Shown here: in pieces, positions 1 through 5,721 of the stretch
Numbering within the stretch: position 1 is the stretch's first letter
Layout: the number at the start of each line of letters is the position of its first letter
Origin: DASPXY01 sp038227745
GTDB taxonomy: Bacteria; Planctomycetota; Planctomycetia; Gemmatales; Gemmataceae
Direction: 5' to 3'
Length of the DNA stretch: 8,147 nt
NCBI GenBank assembly: GCA_038227745.1
Contig: JBBRPS010000475.1
Coordinates: 1 to 8,147, forward strand
Made by a program: the position numbers and the translations under genes
The notes under the pieces: model-generated
What the model was told of the DNA's origin: nothing
What the model saw: only the letters and a program-made list of their open reading frames with translations
The model's database searches: none

Positions 1-138
1 ATGTGGAGGCGGCGTGGCCGGAATACAACGAACGCTACGCCCACCCGTTTCAGTGGACATGGACTAATCCCCAGATGCGCCAGTGGTTCGCTCGACACGC
101 TCCCTAATTCCTTGCAGAACTTCCGCAGCGGGACACTA
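1..138 (+). mobile_element. Right end of an IS630-family insertion sequence
   Basis: The end of an IS630-type transposase reading frame stops at 107. About 30 bases follow before a CTAG at 136-139, which contains the TA dinucleotide that IS630/Tc1-mariner elements use and duplicate as target. Beyond this point the leftward frame becomes a plausible host protein, so the element boundary is inferred at about 137. Only the right end is visible, so neither the matching terminal repeat nor the second TA copy can be checked here. Confidence 0.6.
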
Positions 139-326
139 GTCTTCAGATACTCCATGAACTGGTCATAATCCTCGAACAAGAGGCGGTCAGGCGCACAGCT
201 GCCGTAGTAGAACCAGTGCTCAACGATCACCGGGCCGACGTTCTCCAGTACGCGGCAGATGGCGGCGAGGTGGTCGGGGGAGAGGATGTTGCGGCCCTCA
301 GCCGACCATTCGTCACCGTCGTCCAT
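2..326 (-). pseudogene. Small hypothetical protein gene, apparently interrupted by the IS630 element
   Basis: The leftward frame starts at ATG 324-326 and stays open to the left edge. Residues 1-63 look like a real acidic cytoplasmic protein (MDDGDEWSAEGRNILSPDHL, then a VIVEHWFYYGS core and LFEDYDQFMEYLKT). From about residue 64 the frame runs antisense through the IS630 end and transposase, and its composition changes. I infer that the original gene was cut at the TA at 137-138, losing its C-terminus or gaining a nonsense tail. No signal peptide or membrane segment is seen. I do not recognise a named domain; the general look is of small planctomycete proteins of unknown function. The Shine-Dalgarno sequence is weak (a GGGG about 8 bases before ATG). 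It shares its direction with the WD40 gene, whose stop lies 105 bases upstream, and could be the tail of the same transcript. Confidence 0.5.
3..107 (+). CDS. IS630-family transposase, C-terminal end (5' part outside window)
   Basis: The frame is open from the left edge and ends in TAA at 105-107, leaving the last 34 residues. It reads with the YNERYAHPFQWTW signature, followed by a short basic and aromatic tail (MRQWFARHAP). This resembles the C-terminus of IS630 transposases of the DDE integrase superfamily, where an FxWT element near the end follows the catalytic core. The DDE residues themselves lie upstream, outside the sequence, so activity cannot be judged. A stop about 30 bases before the inferred element end is normal for this compact IS family. 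The identification rests on a short stretch, but the wording is characteristic. An unrelated coding end is the alternative. Confidence 0.7.
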   Translation: MEAAWPEYNERYAHPFQWTWTNPQMRQWFARHAP

Positions 327-370
327 TGCTGCACCCCAGAGGCCTAACTGGTCAATAGCCTGACCATCGC

Positions 371-436
371 CGGTCAGCAGATTTCGCCCTGTCGGTCAGC
401 ATATTCCGGCGCCCGTCAGCAGATCCCTGGTCAGCC
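371..436. repeat. Degenerate short direct repeats around a GGTCAGC core
   Basis: A seven-base core, sGGTCAGC or CCGTCAGC, recurs at about 371, 393, 413 and 429, with spacings of about 22, 20 and 16 bases. Three copies are followed by an A/T-rich CAGATTT, CATATTC or CAGATCC. The last copy overlaps the stop of the WD40 gene. The array is too irregular and too short to be a CRISPR. It could be a decayed tandem repeat or a cluster of protein-binding boxes. Confidence 0.4.
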
Positions 437-1429
437 GCGCAGCTCCAGCACCGCGATCTTGTTGTGGCCGACGGCGTACAGGGTGGTGAAGTCCTCGTTG
501 AAGACGGCGTCGTGGACGTGCATCGGCAGGTTCGCCTGGTGGATCAGCGCCCGCCGGGTCGTGTCGTAGAACATGCACAGGCCGTTGCCGCCGCCGCCGA
601 CCGCGAACAGCCAGCGGCCCTCGGGGTGATACTGCAAACGGTTGACGATCCCGTTCGCGCCCGTGAACTGCAGGAGGCGCTGGCCGCGCTCCCAGTCGAA
701 CACCTCGACGCGCGACGGGCCCTGCAGCGCGTCCACGTTGCCGATCTGCCCGACGCCGCCGACCGCCAGGTGCCGGCCGTCCGGCGAGAAGGCGATTCCG
801 CGCACGCCGCCGATCGAGCGGATGCGCTGCACGCCGTCCCAGGTGTAGAGCGTCGGCGCCTCGACCGCCGCGAGCTGCCGGCCGCTCGCCACGTCCCAGA
901 CGACGACGTGGCCGACGCGGTCGCCGGTGGCGAGGTGGCGGCCGTCCGCGGAAAACGTGCAGCAGTAGAGCATGGAGCGGAAGTGGCTCGGCGTCATCTC
1001 CTGGTGGCCGCGCAGCTCGTGCAGGCGCTCGCCGGTGGCGGCGTTCCAGACGCGGCAGACCATGTCGTCGGCGACGCTGGCCAGCTTCGAGCCGTCCGGC
1101 GAGACGGCCAGGTTGCGGATCCAGCGCGGGTGCGCCTCGACCGAGCGCACCACGCGGCGCTGCTCGACGTCCCACCAGAACAGCCGGCCGTCGTAGCCGC
1201 AGGTGACGAGCGACCGGCCCGCGAGGCGCACGCCGGTGACGTAGCTGGTGTGGGACGCGAACTCGCGCGGGGCGGCGTTGGGCTGCGCGACGTCGAGTTC
1301 GTAGACCTTGCCGTCGGAGCTGCCGACGAAGAGACGGCCGCTATTGGGCTGGCGCGCGACCGAAAACAGGATGTCGCGACGGCTGATCTCGCGGGCGGTG
1401 CGCAAGTTGCGCGGGTTGCTCTCGGGCAT
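431..1429 (-). CDS. WD40 repeat (beta-propeller) protein
   Basis: 332 residues from ATG at 1427-1429. That start has an AGAGGA Shine-Dalgarno 8 bases upstream. A longer open frame back to 1540 only reads through the adjacent palindrome and was discarded. At least six WD40-type units are visible: SSDGKVYELDV, CGYDGRLFWWDVEQRR, SPDGSKLASVADD ending VWNAATGERLHELRGH, SADGRHLATGDRVGHVVVWD, SPDGRHLAVGG ending VFDWERGQRLLQF, and HPEGRWLFAVGGGG ending in FYD. The gene is thus probably one complete six- or seven-bladed propeller. No signal peptide, kinase or caspase-like partner domain is present, so it is likely cytoplasmic. WD40 propellers are protein-interaction platforms; the partner here is unknown. 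It is the last gene of the leftward unit after DUF1549/DUF1553 and DUF1501, a combination seen repeatedly in planctomycetes. The stop at 431 is followed by degenerate direct repeats. Confidence 0.9.
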   Translation of the reverse strand: MPESNPRNLRTAREISRRDILFSVARQPNSGRLFVGSSDGKVYELDVAQPNAAPREFASHTSYVTGVRLAGRSLVTCGYDGRLFWWDVEQRRVVRSVEAHPRWIRNLAVSPDGSKLASVADDMVCRVWNAATGERLHELRGHQEMTPSHFRSMLYCCTFSADGRHLATGDRVGHVVVWDVASGRQLAAVEAPTLYTWDGVQRIRSIGGVRGIAFSPDGRHLAVGGVGQIGNVDALQGPSRVEVFDWERGQRLLQFTGANGIVNRLQYHPEGRWLFAVGGGGNGLCMFYDTTRRALIHQANLPMHVHDAVFNEDFTTLYAVGHNKIAVLELRG

Positions 1430-1452
1430 GGCACAGTTCCTCTTCGCAGCTT

Positions 1453-1537
1453 GCGGCTTGGCGCTCTTGTAGGGTGGGCACCGCCCACCATTGAGCGCGT
1501 GGTGGGCGGTGCCCACCCTACAAGAGCGCCAAGCCGC
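1453..1537. repeat. Perfect 38-bp-arm palindrome between the DUF1501 and WD40 genes
   Basis: Arms 1453-1490 and 1500-1537 are exact reverse complements separated by a 9-base spacer. Each arm is itself palindromic: GGTGGGC-ACC-GCCCACC at 1473-1489, and GGTGGGC-GGT-GCCCACC at 1501-1517. The element can therefore form either one long hairpin or two small ones. It begins 7 bases after the DUF1501 stop and ends 23 bases before the WD40 start, just upstream of that gene's Shine-Dalgarno. There is no T-tract, so it is not a standard intrinsic terminator. The TAGGGTGGGC type of sequence is one I associate with dispersed REP or MITE-like repeats. Confidence 0.9.
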
Positions 1538-1544
1538 CATTCGT

Positions 1545-2858
1545 TCACGCCAGGACTTCGCGGATCGGCTCCGTCCCCGGGTCGGTCAGCGGCACCGGCC
1601 GCGCCCCGACGTAGTAGTTCTTCTGGTGGTTGATGCCCAGGGCGCGGTAGATCGTCGCGTATAGCTGCGGGGCGCCGATCTCGCCGTCGGCCACGCGGTT
1701 GCCGGTCGCGTCGGTCCGGCCGTAGACCGACCCGCCCTTGATGCCGCAGCCCGACAGCGTGCAGCTCCAGGCACTGGCGAAGTGGTCGCGGCCCAGCTGC
1801 GAGTTGATGTTCGGCGTCCGCCCGAACTCGGCCAGCGTGATGACCAGCGTGTGCTGCAGCAGGCCGCGCGCCTCCAGGTCGTCCAGTAACGTCGCCATCA
1901 CGTGATCCAGCTCGGGCACCATCTCCTCGTGGGTATCGAAGTTCTGGCCGTGGCTGTCCCACCACGCACGACCCACGCGGACGAACGGCACGCCCGCCTC
2001 GACCAGCCGCCGCGCCGCCAGGCACTGCTGGCCGAACAGCGTCGGACCGTAGCGGTCGCGGAGCGCCTGCGGCTCGCGCGCGATGTCGAACAGGCGCTCG
2101 TTGCCCATCAGGCCGTGGACGCGGCGGTAGGCATAGTTGTGGCTGTCCAGGCCGGGCGACGTGCGGCCGCGCTCGAAGCCGCGGCTGAGCAAGTCGCGCA
2201 GCTCGGCGCGGCTGTGGTGGTCGGCGTCGCTGATGCCGGCCGGCGGTCGGATGTTCTCGGGGATCATGGACGTGGTCAGGTCCATCGAGCCGTAGCGGGC
2301 GCCGAGGAAGCCGGGGTTGCCGGGGGCCATGTTGCGGCCCTCGGTCGCGAAGTAGAAGGAGACGTAGTCGGGCACCTGGCTGTCGGGCCGACCGCACTCG
2401 CGGGCCAGCACGGCACCGAGGTCGGGGTAGGCCAGGCCGGCCTCGTTGGCCCGGCCGCGCATCATGATCCGTGCGCCGGAGGCGTGGTCGCCGTTGCGCG
2501 TGTTCAAGGAGCGGATGATGCACGTGTCCTTGAGGCGCCGGGCCATCCGCGGCATCAGCTCGGAGATGTGGACGCCCGGCACGGACGTCTGAATGGAGCG
2601 GAACGGCCCGCCGGTGACGGCGCCCGGCTTGGGATCGAACGTCTCCAGCTGGCTGGCGCCGCCCGCGAGCCAGAGCATGATGCAGCGCTTCTCGCCGCGG
2701 CGCAGCTCGTTGGCGACCTCGGGCGCGGCGAGCGCCTGCAGGCCGGTCATGTCGGCGAACAGCCCCGCGCCGGCCGCCGCCATCGTGCCGAGGAACCCAC
2801 GGCGGTTGAGCGGGTGTTCCGGCGAGCCACAGAACCTGTGCGATTGCTTCCCGGCCAT
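1545..2858 (-). CDS. DUF1501 family protein, Tat-exported
   Basis: 437 residues. The N-terminus carries a twin-arginine signal, NRRGFLG at 18-24, followed by a short Ala/Gly-rich hydrophobic stretch ending near LAAP (43-46). The folded protein is therefore expected to pass through the Tat system. The rest matches the DUF1501 family (PF07394, related to the alkaline phosphatase/sulfatase fold): LWLAGGASQLETFDPKPG at 62-79, WDSHGQNFDTHEE at 300-312, LITLAEFGRTP-like text at 339-349, GRDHF at 356-360 and KGGSVYGRTD at 374-383. Its length is typical of the family. The His and Asp residues in these motifs suggest a metal site, but no activity is established for the family. The start is supported by a G-rich Shine-Dalgarno and the correctly placed Tat motif. 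It follows the DUF1549/DUF1553 gene by 84 bases, the usual partner order, and precedes the WD40 gene. Confidence 0.95.
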   Translation of the reverse strand: MAGKQSHRFCGSPEHPLNRRGFLGTMAAAGAGLFADMTGLQALAAPEVANELRRGEKRCIMLWLAGGASQLETFDPKPGAVTGGPFRSIQTSVPGVHISELMPRMARRLKDTCIIRSLNTRNGDHASGARIMMRGRANEAGLAYPDLGAVLARECGRPDSQVPDYVSFYFATEGRNMAPGNPGFLGARYGSMDLTTSMIPENIRPPAGISDADHHSRAELRDLLSRGFERGRTSPGLDSHNYAYRRVHGLMGNERLFDIAREPQALRDRYGPTLFGQQCLAARRLVEAGVPFVRVGRAWWDSHGQNFDTHEEMVPELDHVMATLLDDLEARGLLQHTLVITLAEFGRTPNINSQLGRDHFASAWSCTLSGCGIKGGSVYGRTDATGNRVADGEIGAPQLYATIYRALGINHQKNYYVGARPVPLTDPGTEPIREVLA

Positions 2859-2891
2859 GAGTCGTCCCCCCTGTGTGTCGTTCGCCCTGGT

Positions 2892-2930
2892 GCCGTTTAG
2901 CCGCGGCTCGCAGAACCGCGGCTAAACGGC
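2892..2930. repeat. 15-bp-arm palindrome between the DUF1549 and DUF1501 genes
   Basis: Arms GCCGTTTAGCCGCGG (2892-2906) and its exact reverse complement (2916-2930) are separated by 9 bases. The inner part of the left arm is itself palindromic: AGCCGCGGCT at 2900-2909. In the direction of transcription it starts 12 bases after the DUF1549/DUF1553 stop and ends 33 bases before the DUF1501 start. No T-tract follows on the leftward strand. It could be a dispersed palindromic repeat, and secondarily a transcript-processing or attenuation hairpin. Confidence 0.85.
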
Positions 2931-2942
2931 TCCGCAATGGTC

Positions 2943-4574
2943 TCAATGGTTGAAGCGGAACTCGGCGCTGGTCAGCAGCGCCCACACCACCTGCTGGACC
3001 GCCGCCACCGGACGGTCCTCGCGGCGGCGCATGTACTCCGTCAGGGCCTGCACCTCCGCCGCCCGCGCCGCCCGACTCAGCACCGAGCGCACGGCCTGCT
3101 CCGCTCGCTCCTCCAGGCTCGTCACCTGCTTGAGCCGGTGTACGAGCAACCCGGGCGCGTCGGCGAGAAGTTCCTTGAGAAGGTTCTCATTGTTCGCGAA
3201 CAGCATCGCCTCGCTGACGCCGACCTGGAAGTTGTCGCCGGGCTGCGGGAACAGGCCGGCCAGCCGGGCGGCGTTCTTCTCCAGGGCGTCGATGCGTTTC
3301 TCGAACTCGGGGCCGCTACCGGCGAGGGCCGCCGGGTCGGTCGCCGCCAGTCGCAGCGAGACGGCCATCTGCATCGGCGTGAGCGGCCGGACCTGCGCCA
3401 CTGCGAAGAGTTTCTCGTCGGGCACGTCGCCGCTGGCCCAACGGCTGCCGCGGGCGTAGGCGTTGCTCAACACCAGGCCACGGACGAGGCGGCGCAGGTC
3501 GTAGCCGTGCTCAACGACATCGCGGGCCAGCCACTGCAGCAATTCGGGGTGGCTCGCAGGGTTCGCACTGTGCATCTGGTCGAGGGGAGCCACGAGCCCG
3601 CGGCCGAAATGGCGGTGCCAGAGTCGGTTCACGATCGACCGCGCGAAGAAGTCGCGCTGCCCCGGCTCCAGCGCCAGCTCCACGAGCTTCGCCCGCAGAC
3701 TGAACTTCGGCGGCGGCGGGGCCTTCTCGCCCTTCGCCCCGCCAGGCCGGCGCCCTTTGGGCTGCTTCGGCGCCTCCTGCATGCCTGGCGCATCGACGAC
3801 CTTGCCGGTCAGGAACATGACGCGGGCGACCTTCTCCTTGCCCTTGTTCGGGATGAACTTCACCACGCCGGTGTCGCGCTCGGCGACGCGGCCGCCGGCC
3901 TCGAAGGTGCGGGCGAAGAACGCCTTCAGGCCGTAGAAGTGGTCCTGCTTCCAGTCCGTGACGTGCGGGTGGTCGTGGCACTGGGCGCAGCTCACGTTCA
4001 CGCCGAAGAACATGGTGCTGACGTCAATGGTCAGGCGGTTCAGGTCCTTGACGCGGCCGCGCAGGTAGTCGCTGGCACCCTTCGTCTTCGGGTCGGCGTC
4101 GTCGGGCAGCATCAACTCGCGGAAGACACGGTCCCACGGGCGGTTCTCGGCCAATGCCTTTTCGAGGTAGGTGCGCAGGCCGTCCTTCGCCTGGCCGCGG
4201 CGCCGCTCGCCGGTATCGGGCTGGAGCATCGCGACGAACTCCAGCGCCTGGTGCCGGACAAACGCCGGCGAGGCGAGGAGGCGATCGACGAGCTTGCCCT
4301 TCTTTTCGGAGTCGGAGTTGGCGAGGTAGTCGGCGAGTTCAGCGGATGTCGGGATGCGGCCGTTCAGGTCGAGGGTGAGGCGGCGCAGCAGTTCGGCGTC
4401 GTCGGCGCGCGGGGCCGGCTGGACCTTCGCGGCCTGGAGGGCAGCGTCGAGGTAATGGTCCACGACCTGCTCAATCGGCCGGTTGGGCGGCAGGAGTGCG
4501 GCCGGCTCGTCGGCGGCGGCGAGGGCCGGGAAGAGCGCAAGCACCAGGGCGGCGAATCGAAGAGTGCGAACCAT
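2943..4574 (-). CDS. DUF1549/DUF1553 domain-containing secreted protein with a CxxCH motif
   Basis: 543 residues from ATG at 4572-4574. I prefer this start to the one at 4589 because a GAGG lies 9 bases upstream and it begins directly with a clean Sec signal (MVRTLRFAALVLALFPALAAADEP, cleavage near AAA-DE). The DUF1549 part spans roughly residues 30-235 and contains DLNGRIPTSAELADYL, VDRLLASPAFVRH and the heme-type motif CAQCH at 196-200, followed by DHPHVTDWKQDHFYG. A Lys/Pro/Gly-rich linker sits around 270-290. DUF1553 follows, with NRLWHRHFGRGLV (316-328), NPASHPELLQWLA (338-350) and GYDLRRLVRGLVLSNAYARG, then extends to the C-terminus. It is the compact version, lacking the PA14 or extra cytochrome modules of larger relatives. 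The family is planctomycete/verrucomicrobial and its function is unproven. It heads the leftward unit; no clear promoter was found in the 160 bases upstream. Confidence 0.95.
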   Translation of the reverse strand: MVRTLRFAALVLALFPALAAADEPAALLPPNRPIEQVVDHYLDAALQAAKVQPAPRADDAELLRRLTLDLNGRIPTSAELADYLANSDSEKKGKLVDRLLASPAFVRHQALEFVAMLQPDTGERRRGQAKDGLRTYLEKALAENRPWDRVFRELMLPDDADPKTKGASDYLRGRVKDLNRLTIDVSTMFFGVNVSCAQCHDHPHVTDWKQDHFYGLKAFFARTFEAGGRVAERDTGVVKFIPNKGKEKVARVMFLTGKVVDAPGMQEAPKQPKGRRPGGAKGEKAPPPPKFSLRAKLVELALEPGQRDFFARSIVNRLWHRHFGRGLVAPLDQMHSANPASHPELLQWLARDVVEHGYDLRRLVRGLVLSNAYARGSRWASGDVPDEKLFAVAQVRPLTPMQMAVSLRLAATDPAALAGSGPEFEKRIDALEKNAARLAGLFPQPGDNFQVGVSEAMLFANNENLLKELLADAPGLLVHRLKQVTSLEERAEQAVRSVLSRAARAAEVQALTEYMRRREDRPVAAVQQVVWALLTSAEFRFNH

Positions 4575-4589
4575 TTTGGCGGGCCTCAT

Positions 4590-4735
4590 GCGTCCAGGCG
4601 GGATTGCAGGCGGGGGAGCACTCTGCGGGCAAGTATCAGCGTACGCGAAGGGGCGCGGCAGAGCAAGCAGATTTCAGCGTTTCTGCGGAGCCGTGAGAGG
4701 TGAAAAGGGGAGTCCCCGCCCGTGCAAAGCCACTT
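4590..4735. other. Intergenic leader upstream of the DUF1549/DUF1553 gene
   Basis: No gene is seen here. It should hold the promoter of the leftward unit, but no -35/-10 pair stands out. The only local symmetry is an 11-base palindrome, GGGGAGTCCCC, at 4707-4717. The far end abuts the first 25-bp repeat copy. Confidence 0.4.
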
Positions 4736-4760
4736 AGAGGCTGCCGATTCCGGACAGCCT
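4736..4760 (+). repeat. 25-bp repeat, copy 1
   Basis: This sequence, AGAGGCTGCCGATTCC followed by GGACAGCCT, is identical over 25 bases to 7750-7774 and has the same orientation. Its AGGCTG...CAGCCT ends pair, and with CCG/CGG inside they form a small hairpin with one bulged A. The truncated carboxypeptidase-regulatory-like gene begins immediately to the right. The sequences flanking the two copies differ. Confidence 0.85.
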
Positions 4761-4761
4761 C

Positions 4762-5487
4762 TACAACGGCCAGCCGGGCGGCCGGCGCTCCTACCCCCAC
4801 GGTCTAGTCCCGTTGGACCTCAAACCGGGGCGTGCCCCGCTTGACGCGGCCGTCAAGCTGCGGCGGGGCGTGAGCGTGTCGGGGCGGGTCGTGGGGCCAG
4901 ACGGCAAGCCGGTGGTGGAGGCGCTCCTGTTCTGCCGCTTGAACGGCTGGCCGTGGTTCATCGACTATTACCCCCACCTCTCGCGCCGCCACGTCCGCGA
5001 CGGCCGCTTCGATGTGCGGGGGCTCGACCCGGACGGGTCTTATCCCGTGGTTTTCCTCGACGCCCAAAACAAGCGCGGGGCCGTGGCGCACATCTCCGGC
5101 AAGCAGGCCGGCGGCGAGCCGGTGGTGGTCCGGCTGGCCCCTTGCGGCTCGGCGACACTCCGGCTTATCGACACCGCCAGCAAGCCCTTCGCCGGCGTCA
5201 GCCCGCACATCGAGCTGATCATCACGCCGGGCGCGAGCAGCATGGTGTTCTCCGGGAAGGGCCCGGTGCTGGCGGACCGGGAGGCGCTTGTGAACCTGGA
5301 TCGGCTGAATTATGGGGAGTTGCGGACCGACGCGGACGGGCGGGTTACCCTGCCGGCGCTGATCCCGGGCGCGACCTACCGGCTCCTGCGCTGGACCGGC
5401 GAGGCCTGGGTGCATGGCACGGATTTCATCGCCGAAGCGGGCCGCATCCGGAGCCTGCCAGACCTCGTCATGAAGCGCTCGGAGTGA
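4762..5487 (+). CDS. Carboxypeptidase-regulatory-like domain protein, 5'-truncated
   Basis: The frame is open from a stop at 4735-4737 and ends in TGA at 5485-5487. The protein-like sequence appears to begin at YNGQPGGRRSYPHGLV (from 4762), before any start codon. The first possible start is TTG at 4813, which would give 224 residues without a signal peptide. The rest shows repeated CarboxypepD_reg-like beta-sandwich text: RRGVSVSGRVVGPDGKPVVE (residues 18-36 from the TTG), DGRFDVRGLDPDGSYPVVFL, a middle unit starting GSATLRLIDTASKPFAGV (112-129) and DADGRVTLPALIPGATYRLL (173-192). In planctomycetes such repeats form large extracellular proteins, so this is probably the C-terminal piece of one whose front was lost at the 25-bp repeat junction. 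The reading frame downstream is intact. Expression is doubtful without a good start. Confidence 0.7.
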   Translation, partial: YNGQPGGRRSYPHGLVPLDLKPGRAPLDAAVKLRRGVSVSGRVVGPDGKPVVEALLFCRLNGWPWFIDYYPHLSRRHVRDGRFDVRGLDPDGSYPVVFLDAQNKRGAVAHISGKQAGGEPVVVRLAPCGSATLRLIDTASKPFAGVSPHIELIITPGASSMVFSGKGPVLADREALVNLDRLNYGELRTDADGRVTLPALIPGATYRLLRWTGEAWVHGTDFIAEAGRIRSLPDLVMKRSE

Positions 5488-5496
5488 GAAGTCACC

Positions 5497-5714
5497 ATGA
5501 CCACACAACCAACCCCCCCGGGCCTCTGCGAGCCCATGGCGGACGGCCGCTGGGACCTCCGCAAGGTCGCCCACCTACGCCCCGCTCGTCGCCAAGGGGC
5601 TGGGAGAACGGCATCGTCAGAAGACTCTGTACGACCTGCAGCTGCACGAGGAACTCAGCATCGACACTGGCGTGACGGTGTTGAGGGAACCGCCGCACTT
5701 GCGGCGGATCAGGA
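5497..5714 (+). pseudogene. Remnant of a small hypothetical gene with a probable frameshift
   Basis: ATG at 5497 opens MTTQPTPPGLCEPMADGRWD, continuing LRKVAH to about 5570. There the protein-like character moves to the neighbouring frame, which reads YAPLVAKGLGERHRQKTLYD, then LQLHEELSIDTGVTVLR to about 5687. After that the text becomes arbitrary. The simplest reading is one gene of roughly 65 or more codons with a one- or two-base indel near CCCACCTACGCC (about 5568-5579) and a lost 3' end. It starts 9 bases after the stop of the preceding gene, as in an operon. I do not recognise the family; the acidic amphipathic helix LYDLQLHEELSID is the only notable element. The split could also be chance in high-GC DNA. 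Confidence 0.4.
5690..5707 (+). repeat. Small hairpin CCGCCGC-ACTT-GCGGCGG
   Basis: A perfect 7-bp stem with a 4-base loop lies at the point where the small remnant loses protein-like character and just before the sialidase remnant. No T-tract follows. It may mark a deletion junction or be a decayed palindromic repeat. Confidence 0.5.
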
Positions 5715-5721
5715 TTGATCA

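Noticed and set aside
371..436. Possible CRISPR-like array
   Set aside because: The repeat is only 7-8 bases long, spacing is uneven and no cas genes are present.
1430..1540. 37-residue N-terminal extension of the WD40 protein
   Set aside because: Its codons come from the palindromic repeat (VGTAHHA...GGRCPPY). The internal ATG at 1429 has the Shine-Dalgarno.
464..1633. Long rightward open frame of 389 codons opposite the WD40 gene
   Set aside because: It is antisense to a clear WD40 protein, is Ala/Arg/Val-rich and has no motif. It is a usual shadow in high-GC coding DNA.
1902..2900. Rightward frame of 332 codons opposite the DUF1501 gene
   Set aside because: Antisense shadow with no recognisable domain and biased composition.
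994..2985. Leftward 663-codon frame overlapping both the DUF1501 and WD40 genes
   Set aside because: It is out of frame with both and Arg/Pro-rich throughout, so it is a frame shadow that happens to cross the palindrome.
2937..4703. Rightward frame of 588 codons opposite the DUF1549/DUF1553 gene
   Set aside because: It is longer than the real gene but has no domain, and it reads through the real gene's upstream region. The leftward frame has a signal peptide and family motifs.
4707..4717. GGGGAGTCCCC palindrome as an operator
   Set aside because: Too short and without a promoter context; expected by chance in GC-rich DNA.
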